A stretch of DNA of 64,000 nucleotides, taken from positions 82,559-146,558 of the forward strand of contig NZ_JAFEUL010000010.1 in the NCBI RefSeq assembly GCF_016901225.1, in the 5' to 3' direction. The notes beneath the pieces are model-generated. The model worked only from the letters and a program-made list of their open reading frames with translations, had not been told where the DNA came from and made no database searches. Source of the stretch: Actibacterium sp. 188UL27-1. GTDB taxonomy: Bacteria; Pseudomonadota; Alphaproteobacteria; Rhodobacterales; Rhodobacteraceae. Positions 44,355-53,525 of this stretch are shown in pieces (position 1 is the first letter of the stretch; every line of letters begins with the position of its first letter). Both the position numbers and the translations under genes were made by a program.

Positions 44355-45230
44355 CTACTCGGCTGTTTCGCCGCCGCCCAGTTGGTGGACGTAGGCGGCG
44401 ACGGCATTCACCTCGGCATCGGAGAGGCGAGGTGACCAATTGGGCATGACACCAAAACGCGCATTCACGACCGTATAGGTCAATGCGGCATCATCCCCGC
44501 CATAGAGCCAAATCGCGTCTGTCAGGTTGGGGGCACCGATCTCATGATCGCCCTTGCCTTCGACGCCATGGCAGCTAGAGCATTGCTCGTCATAGATCAC
44601 CGCACCGACCTCTAGCAGGCTCTCGTCATGCTCCTGGCCGGAAATGGCTTTGACATGTTCGACCACCGCAGCGATTTCATCGTTTTCCAGCACATCGCCA
44701 AAGGCCGGCATCTGGGACCAGCGGGCATCCGGGTCAGCCTCGTTCCGGATGCCGTGGCGCACGGTATAGGCGATGGCTTCGTGATCGCCCCCCCAGAGCC
44801 AGTTATCGTCCAAAAGGTTGGGGTAGCCTATGCCGCCCGCCGCGCCGGAGCCGTGGCATTGGGAACAGTGATTGCGGAAGATCGACGCGCCGGAGGCCAC
44901 CGCATAGCGGTGCAGATCGGGATTTTCGACGGACAGCGAGGCCAATTCGACCGTGGCCAGCGCGGTATTCAATTCGGCATTGGCGGCTTCGTAGGTGGCG
45001 ATGTCATCGACGACCTGACCACGGGTGGAAAAGCCCAGCAAACCGCCCGTGGACTGGGTGATCAGGGGCCAGGCAGGAAAGAAGATGGTGTAGAGCACAC
45101 CCCAGGCAATGGTGCCGTAAAAGGTCCAGAGCCACCAACGGGGCAGGGGGTTGTTCAGCTCCTCGATATTGTCCCAGCTATGTCCGGTGGTCTCGACGCC
45201 GGTTTCCTCGTCAATCTTGTGTTCACTCAT
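44355..45230 (-). CDS. ccoP: cbb3 oxidase diheme cytochrome c subunit CcoP
   Basis: CcoP passes electrons from cytochrome c to CcoO. The 291-residue protein has the N-terminal family motif HSWDNIEELNNPLPRWWLW near residues 17-35, a membrane anchor, and two c-type haem sites, CSQCH near 121-125 and CSSCH near 217-221, with downstream Met ligands in WSQMPAFG and FGVMPNW. Its ATG overlaps the stop of ccoQ by four bases, the usual tight packing in this operon. Confidence 0.96.
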   Translation of the reverse strand: MSEHKIDEETGVETTGHSWDNIEELNNPLPRWWLWTFYGTIAWGVLYTIFFPAWPLITQSTGGLLGFSTRGQVVDDIATYEAANAELNTALATVELASLSVENPDLHRYAVASGASIFRNHCSQCHGSGAAGGIGYPNLLDDNWLWGGDHEAIAYTVRHGIRNEADPDARWSQMPAFGDVLENDEIAAVVEHVKAISGQEHDESLLEVGAVIYDEQCSSCHGVEGKGDHEIGAPNLTDAIWLYGGDDAALTYTVVNARFGVMPNWSPRLSDAEVNAVAAYVHQLGGGETAE

Positions 45231-45448
45231 TTCTGGCGCTCCGGCAGGTCAAACTTGGAACAGGCACAATTGGCGCAATCGCCCGTGCAGGCGGGGGCAT
45301 CCTCGTGGCGGAAGGGAATGTTGGCGATGTCTTCGGTGATCTCGCGCCGACTGAGCAGCGCATAAAGGCAGGCCCCCAGAAAGAAGGTCAGCATGGCGAT
45401 CAGGAACCAGCTATCGGCGAATTCGCGCAGCAAGGAATAGGTGTCCAT
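45227..45448 (-). CDS. ccoQ: cbb3 oxidase subunit CcoQ with cysteine-rich tail
   Basis: A 73-residue single-helix protein that stabilises the cbb3 complex. The helix (FLIAMLTFFLGACLYALLS, about 16-34) is followed by REITEDIANIPFRHED, typical of CcoQ. The C-terminus has four Cys within ten residues (CTGDCANCAC, about 54-63), a pattern that could bind a metal or form disulfides; I am not sure how widespread this is in the group. It lies nine bases after ccoO and overlaps ccoP. Confidence 0.9.
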   Translation of the reverse strand: MDTYSLLREFADSWFLIAMLTFFLGACLYALLSRREITEDIANIPFRHEDAPACTGDCANCACSKFDLPERQK

Positions 45449-45457
45449 CGGTGCCTC

Positions 45458-46219
45458 CTATCGGGTCTCGTCAGGGGTGAAGGTCGAGAAATCGACCAGG
45501 GTGCCCAGCATCTGCATGTAGGCGATCAGGGCATCCATTTCCGAGATGCCGGGTTGCCCGTCAAAGTTACGGGTTTGCGCGCCGGGGTAGCGTTCGAGCA
45601 GGCCATCCCAATCCCCGTCAGCATTGGACTGAACGCGGAAATCGGCACCGGCATTGGCGATCATATCGTCAGTGTAGGGCACACCGACCATGCGGTGGGT
45701 TTCCAGCAGATCGGTGATGTAGCGCCCGTCGAGCATGTTATCGGCCAGGAAGGCGTATTTCGGCATGATCGATTCCGGCACCACCGATTGCGGATCCATG
45801 AAGTGATCCACGTGCCAGTCATCGGAATAACGCCCGCCGACCCGCGCCAGATCCGGCCCGGTGCGTTTGCTGCCCCATTGGAACGGGTGGTCATACATCG
45901 ATTCGGCGGCCAGGGAGTAGTGGCCGTAGCGTTCCACCTCGTCCCGCATGGGGCGGATCATCTGGCTGTGGCAGACATAGCAGCCTTCGCGGATGTAGAT
46001 CTCGCGCCCCTTCAGTTCGAGCGGGGCGTAGGGGCGCATTCCCTCGACCTCCTCGATCGTGTTCTCAAGGTAGAAGAGCGGCGCGATTTCCACGATGCCC
46101 CCGATCGAGACCACGAAGAGGCTGCCCACGAGCAAAAGCGTGGCGTTGCGTTCCAGCGCGCGGTGGTGATCGAGAAAGCCTTTGCGGGCCGGTTTTTGGT
46201 CGGGTGTGGTGTCTGACAT
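45458..46219 (-). CDS. ccoO: cbb3 oxidase monohaem cytochrome c subunit CcoO
   Basis: A 253-residue subunit anchored by one N-terminal helix ([24 protein letters not shown]). The haem-binding site [23 protein letters not shown] is near residues 79-101 (CYVCH), preceded by REIYIREGC, and the region [22 protein letters not shown] follows near 114-135, all standard for CcoO/FixO. It lies 13 bases after ccoN and ends nine bases before ccoQ. Confidence 0.96.
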   Translation of the reverse strand: MSDTTPDQKPARKGFLDHHRALERNATLLLVGSLFVVSIGGIVEIAPLFYLENTIEEVEGMRPYAPLELKGREIYIREGCYVCHSQMIRPMRDEVERYGHYSLAAESMYDHPFQWGSKRTGPDLARVGGRYSDDWHVDHFMDPQSVVPESIMPKYAFLADNMLDGRYITDLLETHRMVGVPYTDDMIANAGADFRVQSNADGDWDGLLERYPGAQTRNFDGQPGISEMDALIAYMQMLGTLVDFSTFTPDETR

Positions 46220-46232
46220 GGATCCGATCCCC

Positions 46233-47837
46233 TTATTCAGCCGGAGCCATGGCGGTGTTGGCGGCCTTTACCGGCGCCCCGCGCATTGTCATCCAGAGGT
46301 TGTAGCACATGATCAGGGCGCCGGTGAGATACAGGACACCGCCGAGGCCCCGGACGATATACATCGGGTATTTGGCGCTGACCGTGTCGGCGAAGGAATT
46401 GACGAGGAAGCCCTGGTCATCGACCTCGCGCCACATCAGGCCCTCCATGATGCCGGTGACCCACATGGATGATGCGTAGAGGACGATGCCCACGGTCGCG
46501 AGCCAGAAATGGGTGTTGACGAGGCTGAGCGAGTAAAGCTGCGACCGGTTCCACAGCCGCGGCGTGAGAAAGTAGAGCGCGGCGAAGGTGATCAGCCCGT
46601 TCCACCCCAGCGCGCCGGAATGGACGTGGCCGATGGTCCAGTCGGTATAGTGGCTGAGCGAGTTGACGGCGCGGATCGACATCATGGGCCCCTCGAATGT
46701 GGACATGCCGTAGAAGGCCAGCGACGCCACCATCATTTTGATGATCGGGTCGGTGCGCAGCTTGTCCCACGCGCCTTGCAGGGTCATCAGGCCGTTGATC
46801 ATGCCGCCCCAGCTGGGCATCCACAGGATGATTGAAAAGACCATGCCCAGGGTCGCGGCCCAGTCGGGCAGGGCGGTGTAGTGGAGGTGGTGGGGACCGG
46901 CCCAGATATAGAGAAAGATCAGCGCCCAGAAGTGGATGATCGACAGTTTGTAGCTGAAGACCGGGCGGTCGGCCTGTTTGGGGATGAAATAATACATCAT
47001 GCCCAGGAAGCCCGCCGTCAGGAAGAAGCCGACGGCGTTATGGCCGTACCACCATTGGGTCATCGCGTCTTGGACCCCGGAGAAGAGCTGGACCGAGGCG
47101 GAGCCGAAGATGCTGACCGGCACGGACAGGTTGTTGACGATATGCAGCATGGCAACCGTGACGATGAACGCCAGGAAGAACCAGTTGGCGACGTAGATAT
47201 GCGGCTCTTTGCGTTTCATGAGCGTGCCCATGAAAACCGCCAGATAGGCGACCCAGACGATGGTCAGCCAGATATCGACGTACCATTCAGGTTCTGCATA
47301 TTCCTTGGATTGGGTGGCCCCCAGGATATATCCGGTGGCGGCCAGCACGATGAAGAAGTTGTAGCCCCAAAAGACGAACCACGCCGTGTTGCCGCCCCAA
47401 AGCCGCGCGGCACAGGTGCGCTGGACGATGTAGAACGAGGTGGCGATCAGGGCGTTGCCGCCGAACGCAAAGATCACCGCAGAGGTGTGCAGGGGCCGCA
47501 GGCGGCCGAAATTGGTGTAGGGCTGGCCCCATTCGAAGTTGAGTGCGGGAAAGGCCAGTTGGAAGGCGATCCAGGTGCCCGCCAACATGCCCACCACGCC
47601 CCACAGAGAGGTGGCCACAACCCCGGCGCGGATGACGTCATCCATGTACCCTGTGGGTGTCACCCGGGGCGGCTTGGCTTCGTCCATGCCGCGCAGGATC
47701 CACAGGAACGCGCCGCCTGCCATCAGCATGATCAAAAGCGCATGCACCATGTAGGCCAGATCGCGCGCATAGTTGGCCGCAATGGCCGCAAAGACCGCCA
47801 CCAGTCCCAATGCGATGAGTTTGACATAGTCCGTCAT
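46233..47837 (-). CDS. ccoN: cbb3 oxidase catalytic subunit CcoN
   Basis: CcoN is the haem-copper subunit that reduces oxygen at high affinity. The 534-residue protein has about 14 membrane helices. Typical parts are [28 protein letters not shown] near 118-145 (His ligand in LHTSAVIF), the copper-site His in [14 protein letters not shown] near 260-273, [17 protein letters not shown] near 310-326 with the HH pair, and THFWLATVG and [12 protein letters not shown] with further His ligands. Start at 47837 is preceded by GAGGGG. Upstream, a near-perfect FNR site (47925-47938) and a 14-base palindrome (47862-47875) suggest oxygen control. Confidence 0.96.
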   Translation of the reverse strand: MTDYVKLIALGLVAVFAAIAANYARDLAYMVHALLIMLMAGGAFLWILRGMDEAKPPRVTPTGYMDDVIRAGVVATSLWGVVGMLAGTWIAFQLAFPALNFEWGQPYTNFGRLRPLHTSAVIFAFGGNALIATSFYIVQRTCAARLWGGNTAWFVFWGYNFFIVLAATGYILGATQSKEYAEPEWYVDIWLTIVWVAYLAVFMGTLMKRKEPHIYVANWFFLAFIVTVAMLHIVNNLSVPVSIFGSASVQLFSGVQDAMTQWWYGHNAVGFFLTAGFLGMMYYFIPKQADRPVFSYKLSIIHFWALIFLYIWAGPHHLHYTALPDWAATLGMVFSIILWMPSWGGMINGLMTLQGAWDKLRTDPIIKMMVASLAFYGMSTFEGPMMSIRAVNSLSHYTDWTIGHVHSGALGWNGLITFAALYFLTPRLWNRSQLYSLSLVNTHFWLATVGIVLYASSMWVTGIMEGLMWREVDDQGFLVNSFADTVSAKYPMYIVRGLGGVLYLTGALIMCYNLWMTMRGAPVKAANTAMAPAE

Positions 47838-47861
47838 TCCAGCACCCCTCAAAACCAAGCG

Positions 47862-47875
47862 GGCACAATTGTGCC
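47862..47875. promoter_or_regulatory. Perfect palindrome in the ccoN leader
   Basis: GGCACAATTGTGCC is its own reverse complement. It lies 25-38 bases before the ccoN start and, if FNR activates from the usual -41.5 position, within the transcribed leader. It could be an operator for a second regulator or an mRNA hairpin near the ribosome site. Confidence 0.5.
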
Positions 47876-47924
47876 GCCTTTTATGGAATTAAATGGAGTT
47901 AGGAGAACGGCTGGCGGGGCGTCT

Positions 47925-47938
47925 TTGACACAGATCAA
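47925..47938. promoter_or_regulatory. FNR-type site upstream of ccoN
   Basis: TTGACACAGATCAA matches TTGAT-N4-ATCAA at nine of ten specified positions. It lies between the fnrL stop (47960) and ccoN (47837), about 94 bases from the ccoN start, which would place transcription near 47890 if bound at -41.5. It fits activation of ccoNOQP by FnrL under low oxygen. Confidence 0.8.
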
Positions 47939-47959
47939 CCTTTGCGGCAGGTGGCGGAA

Positions 47960-48694
47960 TTAATCCAGCACGCCGCCATCCGCATCATCGGCGGCTTCGA
48001 GCAAAAGCTGGTCCATATCGGGGATCAGGACGGTGCGGCGGCCTTCCAATTGGATGACCCCGTCACGCTTGAGGTGCGACAGTTGGCGGCTGACGGTTTC
48101 GAGGGTCATGCCGAGGCAATCGGCGATGCCTTCGCGCGACAGGGGCAGATCGATCCGAAGGGCGGACCCGGCGTCGGCGGGTTTTGCCTGCGTCTCGCGC
48201 TGGAGGATCATGGCCAGCAGGCTGGCGATCCGCTCCCGCGCGGTCTTGCGGCCCAGAACCAGCATCCATTCCCGGGCCGCATCGAGTTCATCCATGGACA
48301 TTTCCAGAAGCCGCTGGCCGATATGGGGCGTGCTCTCCACCAGATCCTCGAACGGTTTGCGGCGGAAACAGCACAGGCTCACATCCGAAATGGCAGAAAC
48401 GTCATAGCGGACGGATGACCGCCCCGGGCGCCCCAGGAAATCCGACGGCAACAACAGACCGGTGATCTGGCGGCGCCCATCCTCCATCGTGCGGTTCAGC
48501 GCGGCCATGCCGGTGACGACGGAGGCCACGAAATCCAACTTTTCCCCGGCCCAGACAATCGTGTCGCCTGGGGCGAATTGGCGATAGTATTTGATATCTT
48601 CCAACAGGGTAAGTTCGTGGGGTTCGCACAGCGCGCAAACAGCCCGGTGCCGGATGGGACAATCCGCGCACTCCGCTAACATCGTCGAGGTCAT
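47960..48694 (-). CDS. fnrL: Oxygen-sensing regulator FnrL
   Basis: A 244-residue CRP/FNR-family regulator. The N-terminal Cys 9, 12, 20 and 23 (ECADCPIRHRAVCALC), with Cys 108/109 in the sensor barrel, provide the ligands for an oxygen-labile [4Fe-4S] cluster. The helix-turn-helix reads LSREGIADCLGMTLETVSRQLSHLK near 184-208 with the E--SR recognition residues that favour TTGAT sites. The true start at 48694 is assigned by the family N-terminus MTSTMLAEC; the frame is open far upstream. A second FNR site (48716-48729) lies between it and hemN. It stands directly before ccoN, a typical arrangement in this group. Confidence 0.95.
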   Translation of the reverse strand: MTSTMLAECADCPIRHRAVCALCEPHELTLLEDIKYYRQFAPGDTIVWAGEKLDFVASVVTGMAALNRTMEDGRRQITGLLLPSDFLGRPGRSSVRYDVSAISDVSLCCFRRKPFEDLVESTPHIGQRLLEMSMDELDAAREWMLVLGRKTARERIASLLAMILQRETQAKPADAGSALRIDLPLSREGIADCLGMTLETVSRQLSHLKRDGVIQLEGRRTVLIPDMDQLLLEAADDADGGVLD

Positions 48695-48715
48695 ATTGCT
48701 TTTGCTCGGCACGAT

Positions 48716-48729
48716 TTGATCCAGATCAT
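48716..48729. promoter_or_regulatory. FNR-type site between fnrL and hemN
   Basis: TTGATCCAGATCAT matches TTGAT-N4-ATCAA at nine of ten positions. It lies 22 bases before the fnrL ATG and 37 bases before the hemN ATG, so it could both block fnrL and control hemN; the closeness to both starts implies very short leaders or a repressing role. Confidence 0.75.
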
Positions 48730-48765
48730 GGTAAATGGAGGGGCCCGCTATGCAATGGTAGCGGC

Positions 48766-50121
48766 ATGATAGATGCCGTACAACTTCAGAAATTCGGACT
48801 TTTTGATGCACGCGTGCCGCGTTACACCAGCTACCCGCCGGCGCCGCATTTTCAACCCGCTGTCGCGCCCGAAGCGACGCCCCGATGGTTGGCGCAATTG
48901 CCCCCGGGCAGCCCATTGTCGATTTACGTTCACATCCCGTTTTGCCGACGGCTTTGCTGGTTTTGTGCCTGTCGCACCCAGGGCGTGCGCAGCGCCGATC
49001 CGGTCCGGGCCTATGTGGAAACACTGCTTCAGGAAATCCGTCTGATCCGCCAGCACCTGCCCGAGATGCCAGTCCTCAGCCGGGTCCATCTGGGCGGAGG
49101 AACGCCGACGTTGCTGACGGTCGAGATGTTGCAACGGCTGATCGCCGCCCTATTGGACCTTGCACCCATGGCCACGGATTTTGAACTGTCGGTTGAGATC
49201 GATCCATCGGAGATCGACGATGCGCGGCTCGATTGCCTGGCCGAGATGGGGATGAACCGGGCATCTGTGGGGGTTCAGGATTTCGACCCCCATGTTCAGG
49301 ACATTATCGGCCGACGGCAAAGTTTCGATCTGACCAAGGATGTGGTGGATGCCCTGCGCGCCCGCGGCGTCTTCTCGATCAATGTTGACATGCTTTATGG
49401 CCTGCCGGACCAGAACCAGGCGCGCCTGACGGAAACCACACAAAAGGTCCTGTCGCTGAACCCGGACCGTCTGGCGCTTTACGGATATGCCCATGTGCCC
49501 TGGATGTCCCGGCGGCAGCGTCTAATCCCGGCGGAGACGTTGCCCGATGGAGAGGCGCGGCTGATGCTGTTTCACACCGCCGCGCGATTGTCCGCCTGGG
49601 ATGGATTTCATGAGATCGGGATCGATCATTTTGCCCGGCCCGATGACGGCTTGGCCCGCGCCCATGCGCAGCGGACCATGCGCCGCAATTTCCAAGGCTA
49701 TACCGACGATCCGGCAACAGCCTTGCTGGGCCTCGGCGCGTCGGCCATCTCCCGCTTTCCACAGGGTTATGCACAGAACGCCCCAAAGACCGCGGATTAC
49801 CTGGCGCGCATCCGTGCAGGGCAGTTGGCGGTCAACCGCGGGCATGTTTTCACCAAAGATGACAAGCTGCGCAGCGCCATGATCGAGGAATTGCTGTGCT
49901 ATTTCACCGTGACACCGCGCGATATCTCAAAGACGGCACAGGCTCCCATGCACAAGGTCCGTGCCCTGACCGCACAGATGAAAGAGGCGTTTCCAACCCT
50001 GCTGGACGATTGGGATGATCAATTGGTCCTGACGCCGACGGGTCGCGTTCTGGCGCGGGTCATCGCCGCCTCCCTTGACGCTTATACAGGCGAAAAGAAC
50101 CGGCATAGCGCGGCGATTTAG
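48766..50121 (+). CDS. hemN: Oxygen-independent coproporphyrinogen III dehydrogenase HemN
   Basis: HemN makes protoporphyrinogen IX precursors for haem without oxygen, using radical SAM chemistry. The 451-residue protein has YTSYPPAPHF near 20-29, the cluster motif CRRLCWFC at Cys 60, 64 and 67 within IPFCRRLCWFCACRTQG, VHLGGGTPTLL near 106-116, the SVEIDP block near 143-148, and the C-terminal HemN_C region with FTKDDKLRSAMIEELLC near 364-380. HemN lies divergent from fnrL, with an FNR site between, which suits haem supply under low oxygen for the cbb3 oxidase next door. Confidence 0.96.
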   Translation: MIDAVQLQKFGLFDARVPRYTSYPPAPHFQPAVAPEATPRWLAQLPPGSPLSIYVHIPFCRRLCWFCACRTQGVRSADPVRAYVETLLQEIRLIRQHLPEMPVLSRVHLGGGTPTLLTVEMLQRLIAALLDLAPMATDFELSVEIDPSEIDDARLDCLAEMGMNRASVGVQDFDPHVQDIIGRRQSFDLTKDVVDALRARGVFSINVDMLYGLPDQNQARLTETTQKVLSLNPDRLALYGYAHVPWMSRRQRLIPAETLPDGEARLMLFHTAARLSAWDGFHEIGIDHFARPDDGLARAHAQRTMRRNFQGYTDDPATALLGLGASAISRFPQGYAQNAPKTADYLARIRAGQLAVNRGHVFTKDDKLRSAMIEELLCYFTVTPRDISKTAQAPMHKVRALTAQMKEAFPTLLDDWDDQLVLTPTGRVLARVIAASLDAYTGEKNRHSAAI

Positions 50122-50214
50122 CGATGTGACAACGGGCCGGGGCGATGGCGGCCCCTGGGCCTTGCCTTGGGGCGTTGCGCGCGCAAAAACTGCGGGGATT
50201 GTCAGGGATCCCTT

Positions 50215-51969
50215 ATGCAGACCAGTAGCCAAACCCTTAGCGCCCGCATTTCCGACCATTTGGCGCGGATCTACCCGAACCTGGATTGCGCCATCCTGGC
50301 CTCCCAGGTGATCGAGGCGTTCTGGCCCGAGAATACACCCCGCCGCAGTCGCGCCCGCCGTCCCGGCAATCGGCTGTGGTCGGAACGCGACGCGATGGTC
50401 ATCACCTATGGCAACAGCCTGCAGGACGGCCAGCACAAGCCATTGGATCTGCTGCATGATTTCCTGCACAACCATCTAAAAGGCGTGATCAACGGCGTTC
50501 ATATCCTGCCGTTCTTTCCCTATACGTCGGATGACGGTTTCGCGGTGACGGATTACCGCGCGGTGAACCCGGTCCTGGGGGATTGGGCGGATATCGGGCG
50601 GATCGGGTCAGAGTTTCTATTGATGTCCGATCTGGTGCTGAACCATGTCTCGTCACAATCGGTGTGGTTCAACGAATACCTGCAGGGCCATGCCCCCTAT
50701 GACCGGTTCTTTTTCGAGGCGTCGCCCGACGATGACCTGAGCGATGTGGTCCGCCCCCGCACCCATCCCCTGTTGCGCGAAGTGGAGACCGCCCATGGCC
50801 TGCGCCATGTCTGGTGTACGTTCAGCCATGACCAGGTTGATCTGGATTTCCGCAATCCGCAGGTTTTGCTGGAGTTTTTGCGGATCATGCGCCTGCATAT
50901 TGCGGGCGGTGTGCGGATCATCCGGCTGGATGCGGTGGCGTTCTTGTGGAAGGAGATCGGCTCTCCCTCCATCCATCTGCCGCAGACCCATGCCATTGTT
51001 CAGCTGATGCGGCTGCTGTGTGATTTTGAGCATCTGCCGGTGATTTTGCTGACCGAAACCAATGTGCCCAATGCCGAGAACCTGAGCTATTTCGGCAACC
51101 GGAATGAGGCGCATGCGGTCTATAACTTCACCCTGCCACCGCTGGTTCTGCATGCGATGCTGTCAGGGAGTGCCGCGAAATTGAACCGTTGGCAGGTCTC
51201 GATGCCGCCGGCGCAGTTGGGATGTGCCTATCTGAATTTCACGGCCAGCCATGATGGGATCGGGATGCGCCCTGCCGAGGGTCTGCTGGATGAGGGGGAG
51301 CGCGATCAGGTCATCAAAACCGTTCGGGCCTTTGGCGGGGAGGTCAGCATGCGCGCTCTGCCGGGCGGGGGTGAGGCGCCCTATGAGCTGAACATCACCT
51401 TTTTTGAGGCGATGAAAGGCACATTCGCCGGGCCGGATGACTGGCAGGAGGCACGGTTCCTGTGTTCGCAGACCATTGTCATGGCGTTGGAGGGGATCCC
51501 GGCCTTTTACATCCATTCCCTGCTGGCGACCCCGAACGACCATGACGGCGTTGACAAGTCGGGACAAAAGCGCGCCATCAACCGGCATCGCTGGGATTAT
51601 CCGACATTGCTGGCGCATCTGGAGGAGCCAGACAGCGTCCATGCCCGAACCCTGTCGGCCATGCGGGACCGGATCAAGCTGCGTGGCGGTCAAAAGGCGC
51701 TGCACCCGAATGCGACCCAGTTCACAATGCAACTGGACCATCGCATTTTCGGGATCTGGCGGCAAAGCCTGGACCGCGACCAGTCGATTTTCGCGCTCCA
51801 CAATGTCAGTGACACAGTCGTGCATGTCCCCCCCGGCCAGATCAACCTGATCGATGGTGACACCTGGACCGACCTGATTTCGGGCGAGCCCATTACGGCG
51901 ACCGGCGGCGACATCCCCTTTGCTCCCTACCAGTGCCGCTGGATCAGCAACCGCTCTGGCCGCTCCTAA
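50215..51969 (+). CDS. GH13 sucrose-phosphorylase-like enzyme, likely glucosylglycerate phosphorylase
   Basis: A 584-residue alpha-amylase-superfamily enzyme of the sucrose-phosphorylase type (GH13 subfamily 18). Visible motifs: GVHILPFFPYTSDDGFAVTDY near 98-118, MSDLVLNHVSSQS near 138-150, the nucleophile Asp in RLDAVAFLWK near 238, the acid Glu in TETNVP near 281, and the third Asp in FTASHDGIGMRP near 346. Such enzymes cut an alpha-glucoside with phosphate to release glucose-1-phosphate. With a GpgS-like synthase and phosphatase 1.5 kb downstream on the other strand, the substrate is more likely glucosylglycerate than sucrose; this is inference. Start at 50215 is chosen over an upstream frame start at 50167. 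Confidence 0.85.
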   Translation: MQTSSQTLSARISDHLARIYPNLDCAILASQVIEAFWPENTPRRSRARRPGNRLWSERDAMVITYGNSLQDGQHKPLDLLHDFLHNHLKGVINGVHILPFFPYTSDDGFAVTDYRAVNPVLGDWADIGRIGSEFLLMSDLVLNHVSSQSVWFNEYLQGHAPYDRFFFEASPDDDLSDVVRPRTHPLLREVETAHGLRHVWCTFSHDQVDLDFRNPQVLLEFLRIMRLHIAGGVRIIRLDAVAFLWKEIGSPSIHLPQTHAIVQLMRLLCDFEHLPVILLTETNVPNAENLSYFGNRNEAHAVYNFTLPPLVLHAMLSGSAAKLNRWQVSMPPAQLGCAYLNFTASHDGIGMRPAEGLLDEGERDQVIKTVRAFGGEVSMRALPGGGEAPYELNITFFEAMKGTFAGPDDWQEARFLCSQTIVMALEGIPAFYIHSLLATPNDHDGVDKSGQKRAINRHRWDYPTLLAHLEEPDSVHARTLSAMRDRIKLRGGQKALHPNATQFTMQLDHRIFGIWRQSLDRDQSIFALHNVSDTVVHVPPGQINLIDGDTWTDLISGEPITATGGDIPFAPYQCRWISNRSGRS

Positions 51970-52027
51970 ATTCCGCGCGATGACGCACGCTTCTGCGCTT
52001 GGCGTACTGCAACGTGCGAAAACGCGA

Positions 52028-52088
52028 ATGCACAATGCGTATGTATCGCATACATATCCCATACATACGGCATGCGGTTGGGCCAGTT
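52028..52088. repeat. Two-copy intergenic repeat, copy B
   Basis: Same blocks as at 3780-3837: ATGCACAAT, 11 bases, GCATACATATCCCATACATACG (52048-52069), then GGGCCAGTT after ten bases. Here the 11-base spacer includes CGTATGTAT, the exact reverse complement of ATACATACG, so this copy can also form a hairpin. The surrounding gap (51970-52351) holds no gene that I can support. Confidence 0.85.
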
Positions 52089-52351
52089 TGCACGTCTCCG
52101 CAGTCACAAAGCCGAACCAAAACCTGCTCATCCGCGCCATTCCCCGAGATCGGGTCGCACGCATTTCAATCCGCACAGACCAATGCATGGTAAAATGAGA
52201 TATTCGGAACGAGCGTTTTTACCGACTGGCCGATGCCGACCAAGAGCGGAACCGGCTTGATAAGCGGGTGCCATGGGGCTAGCTTGACGCTCCGCGGTTG
52301 GATCAATCAGACCGCTTTCATGGCTATAAAATATTGTAAAGGCTACACTTT

Positions 52352-53347
52352 ATGACTGTTCAGCGTTTGTTGATGATGTTCGTGCTTTGCTGTTCGATCC
52401 CGGGCTTTGTGATGGCGCAAGATGACATGGCCGGTGCCTCTGACCATCCGGAGTTTCCACGCATCGCAGGGTCGGTCATTGCGGGATATGCGCCAACATC
52501 GTTTGACGAAGGCGCCCATATTAAAGGTACGCCAGACGATTTCACTGTGGAATATGCAGCCGGCGATGTGACAAAGATCATGTATCTGCTGCCGCTGGAC
52601 CAGTCGCCCGCTTCCGCATTCCTGAACTACGAAACCGCGTTCAATGCCTTGGGGGAATTTGAACCCTACTTCACCTGCCGCCGTGGGGAGTGTGACAAAA
52701 ACCTGGGCGGTAAATTCGTCTGGAAAAAGGCGCACCGTTTTGACACGATTTTCATCAATCCAGCCACGTATTTTTTCGAGTATGCCCAGAACCGTATCAA
52801 TCAGGTCTATCTTGCTGGGCAGGTTACGGCGGCATCGGGCGTCTATGATGTCGCCATGTACGCGGCCGAGGCGCCGAAAACCAACCGAGAGTTCACGGGC
52901 GGACAGACCGTCGTTGTTCTGCAAATCGTGAAATCGGAAAAGTTCGAAGCCGAGTTGGAAATTGTTGCCGCCAGCGAAATCAATTCTGAGATTTCGCAAT
53001 CCGGGCATGTGACACTCTATGGGCTGTTTTTTGAAACAGATAGCGATGTTTTAATCGATACATCCAAGCCCGCATTGGATGAGGTTGCGGCATTCTTATC
53101 GGCATCACCCGATGTGAATGTCTATGTGGTGGGTCATACCGACAACGTGGGCGACGTCGCCTATAATCAAGATCTGTCCCTGCGTCGTGCGAACGCGATC
53201 TCACAAAATTTGGCACGTGACTATGGGATTGACGAAGGCCGTATTCTACCGCTTGGGGCGGGGTTGGCTGCGCCTGTTTCCACGAACAAGACCGAAGAGG
53301 GCCGGGCCCTTAACCGACGGGTAGAACTGGTTGAACGCGGGCGGTAG
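52352..53347 (+). CDS. Exported OmpA-family protein
   Basis: A 331-residue envelope protein. A signal peptide (MTVQRLLMMFVLCCSIPGFVMAQ) leads to an N-terminal domain of about 190 residues that I recognise only loosely (it has CRRGECDKN with a Cys pair), and a C-terminal OmpA-like peptidoglycan-binding domain from about residue 220: LYGLFFETDSDVLIDTSKPALDEVAAFL, VYVVGHTDNVGD near 257-268 and LSLRRANAISQNLARDYG, ending NRRVELVERG. It probably ties the outer membrane to the cell wall. It lies between the sugar phosphorylase and the GpgS gene; no link to their role is seen. Confidence 0.9.
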   Translation: MTVQRLLMMFVLCCSIPGFVMAQDDMAGASDHPEFPRIAGSVIAGYAPTSFDEGAHIKGTPDDFTVEYAAGDVTKIMYLLPLDQSPASAFLNYETAFNALGEFEPYFTCRRGECDKNLGGKFVWKKAHRFDTIFINPATYFFEYAQNRINQVYLAGQVTAASGVYDVAMYAAEAPKTNREFTGGQTVVVLQIVKSEKFEAELEIVAASEINSEISQSGHVTLYGLFFETDSDVLIDTSKPALDEVAAFLSASPDVNVYVVGHTDNVGDVAYNQDLSLRRANAISQNLARDYGIDEGRILPLGAGLAAPVSTNKTEEGRALNRRVELVERGR

Positions 53348-53525
53348 GCTGGCACATCAAGAAGATCTACAGATTGTCGGACGGTTCGCGTTTTGCTCTA
53401 TGGTCCGCGGCTTACCCCAAGCATCCTTCTATCGGTTGCAGCACGTGATCTTGCGACCGTTCAAAGGCCTGACATTGTAGTGAGTGGCCCCCCGCTGTGA
53501 GCGCCGGAAACGTCCGCAAGGCGGC

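Noticed and set aside
40948..44394. Long plus-strand open frames (over 500 codons) opposite ccoI and ccoG
   Set aside because: Antisense to well-supported cbb3 assembly genes, with low-complexity Gly/Asp/Gln-rich translations and no motifs.
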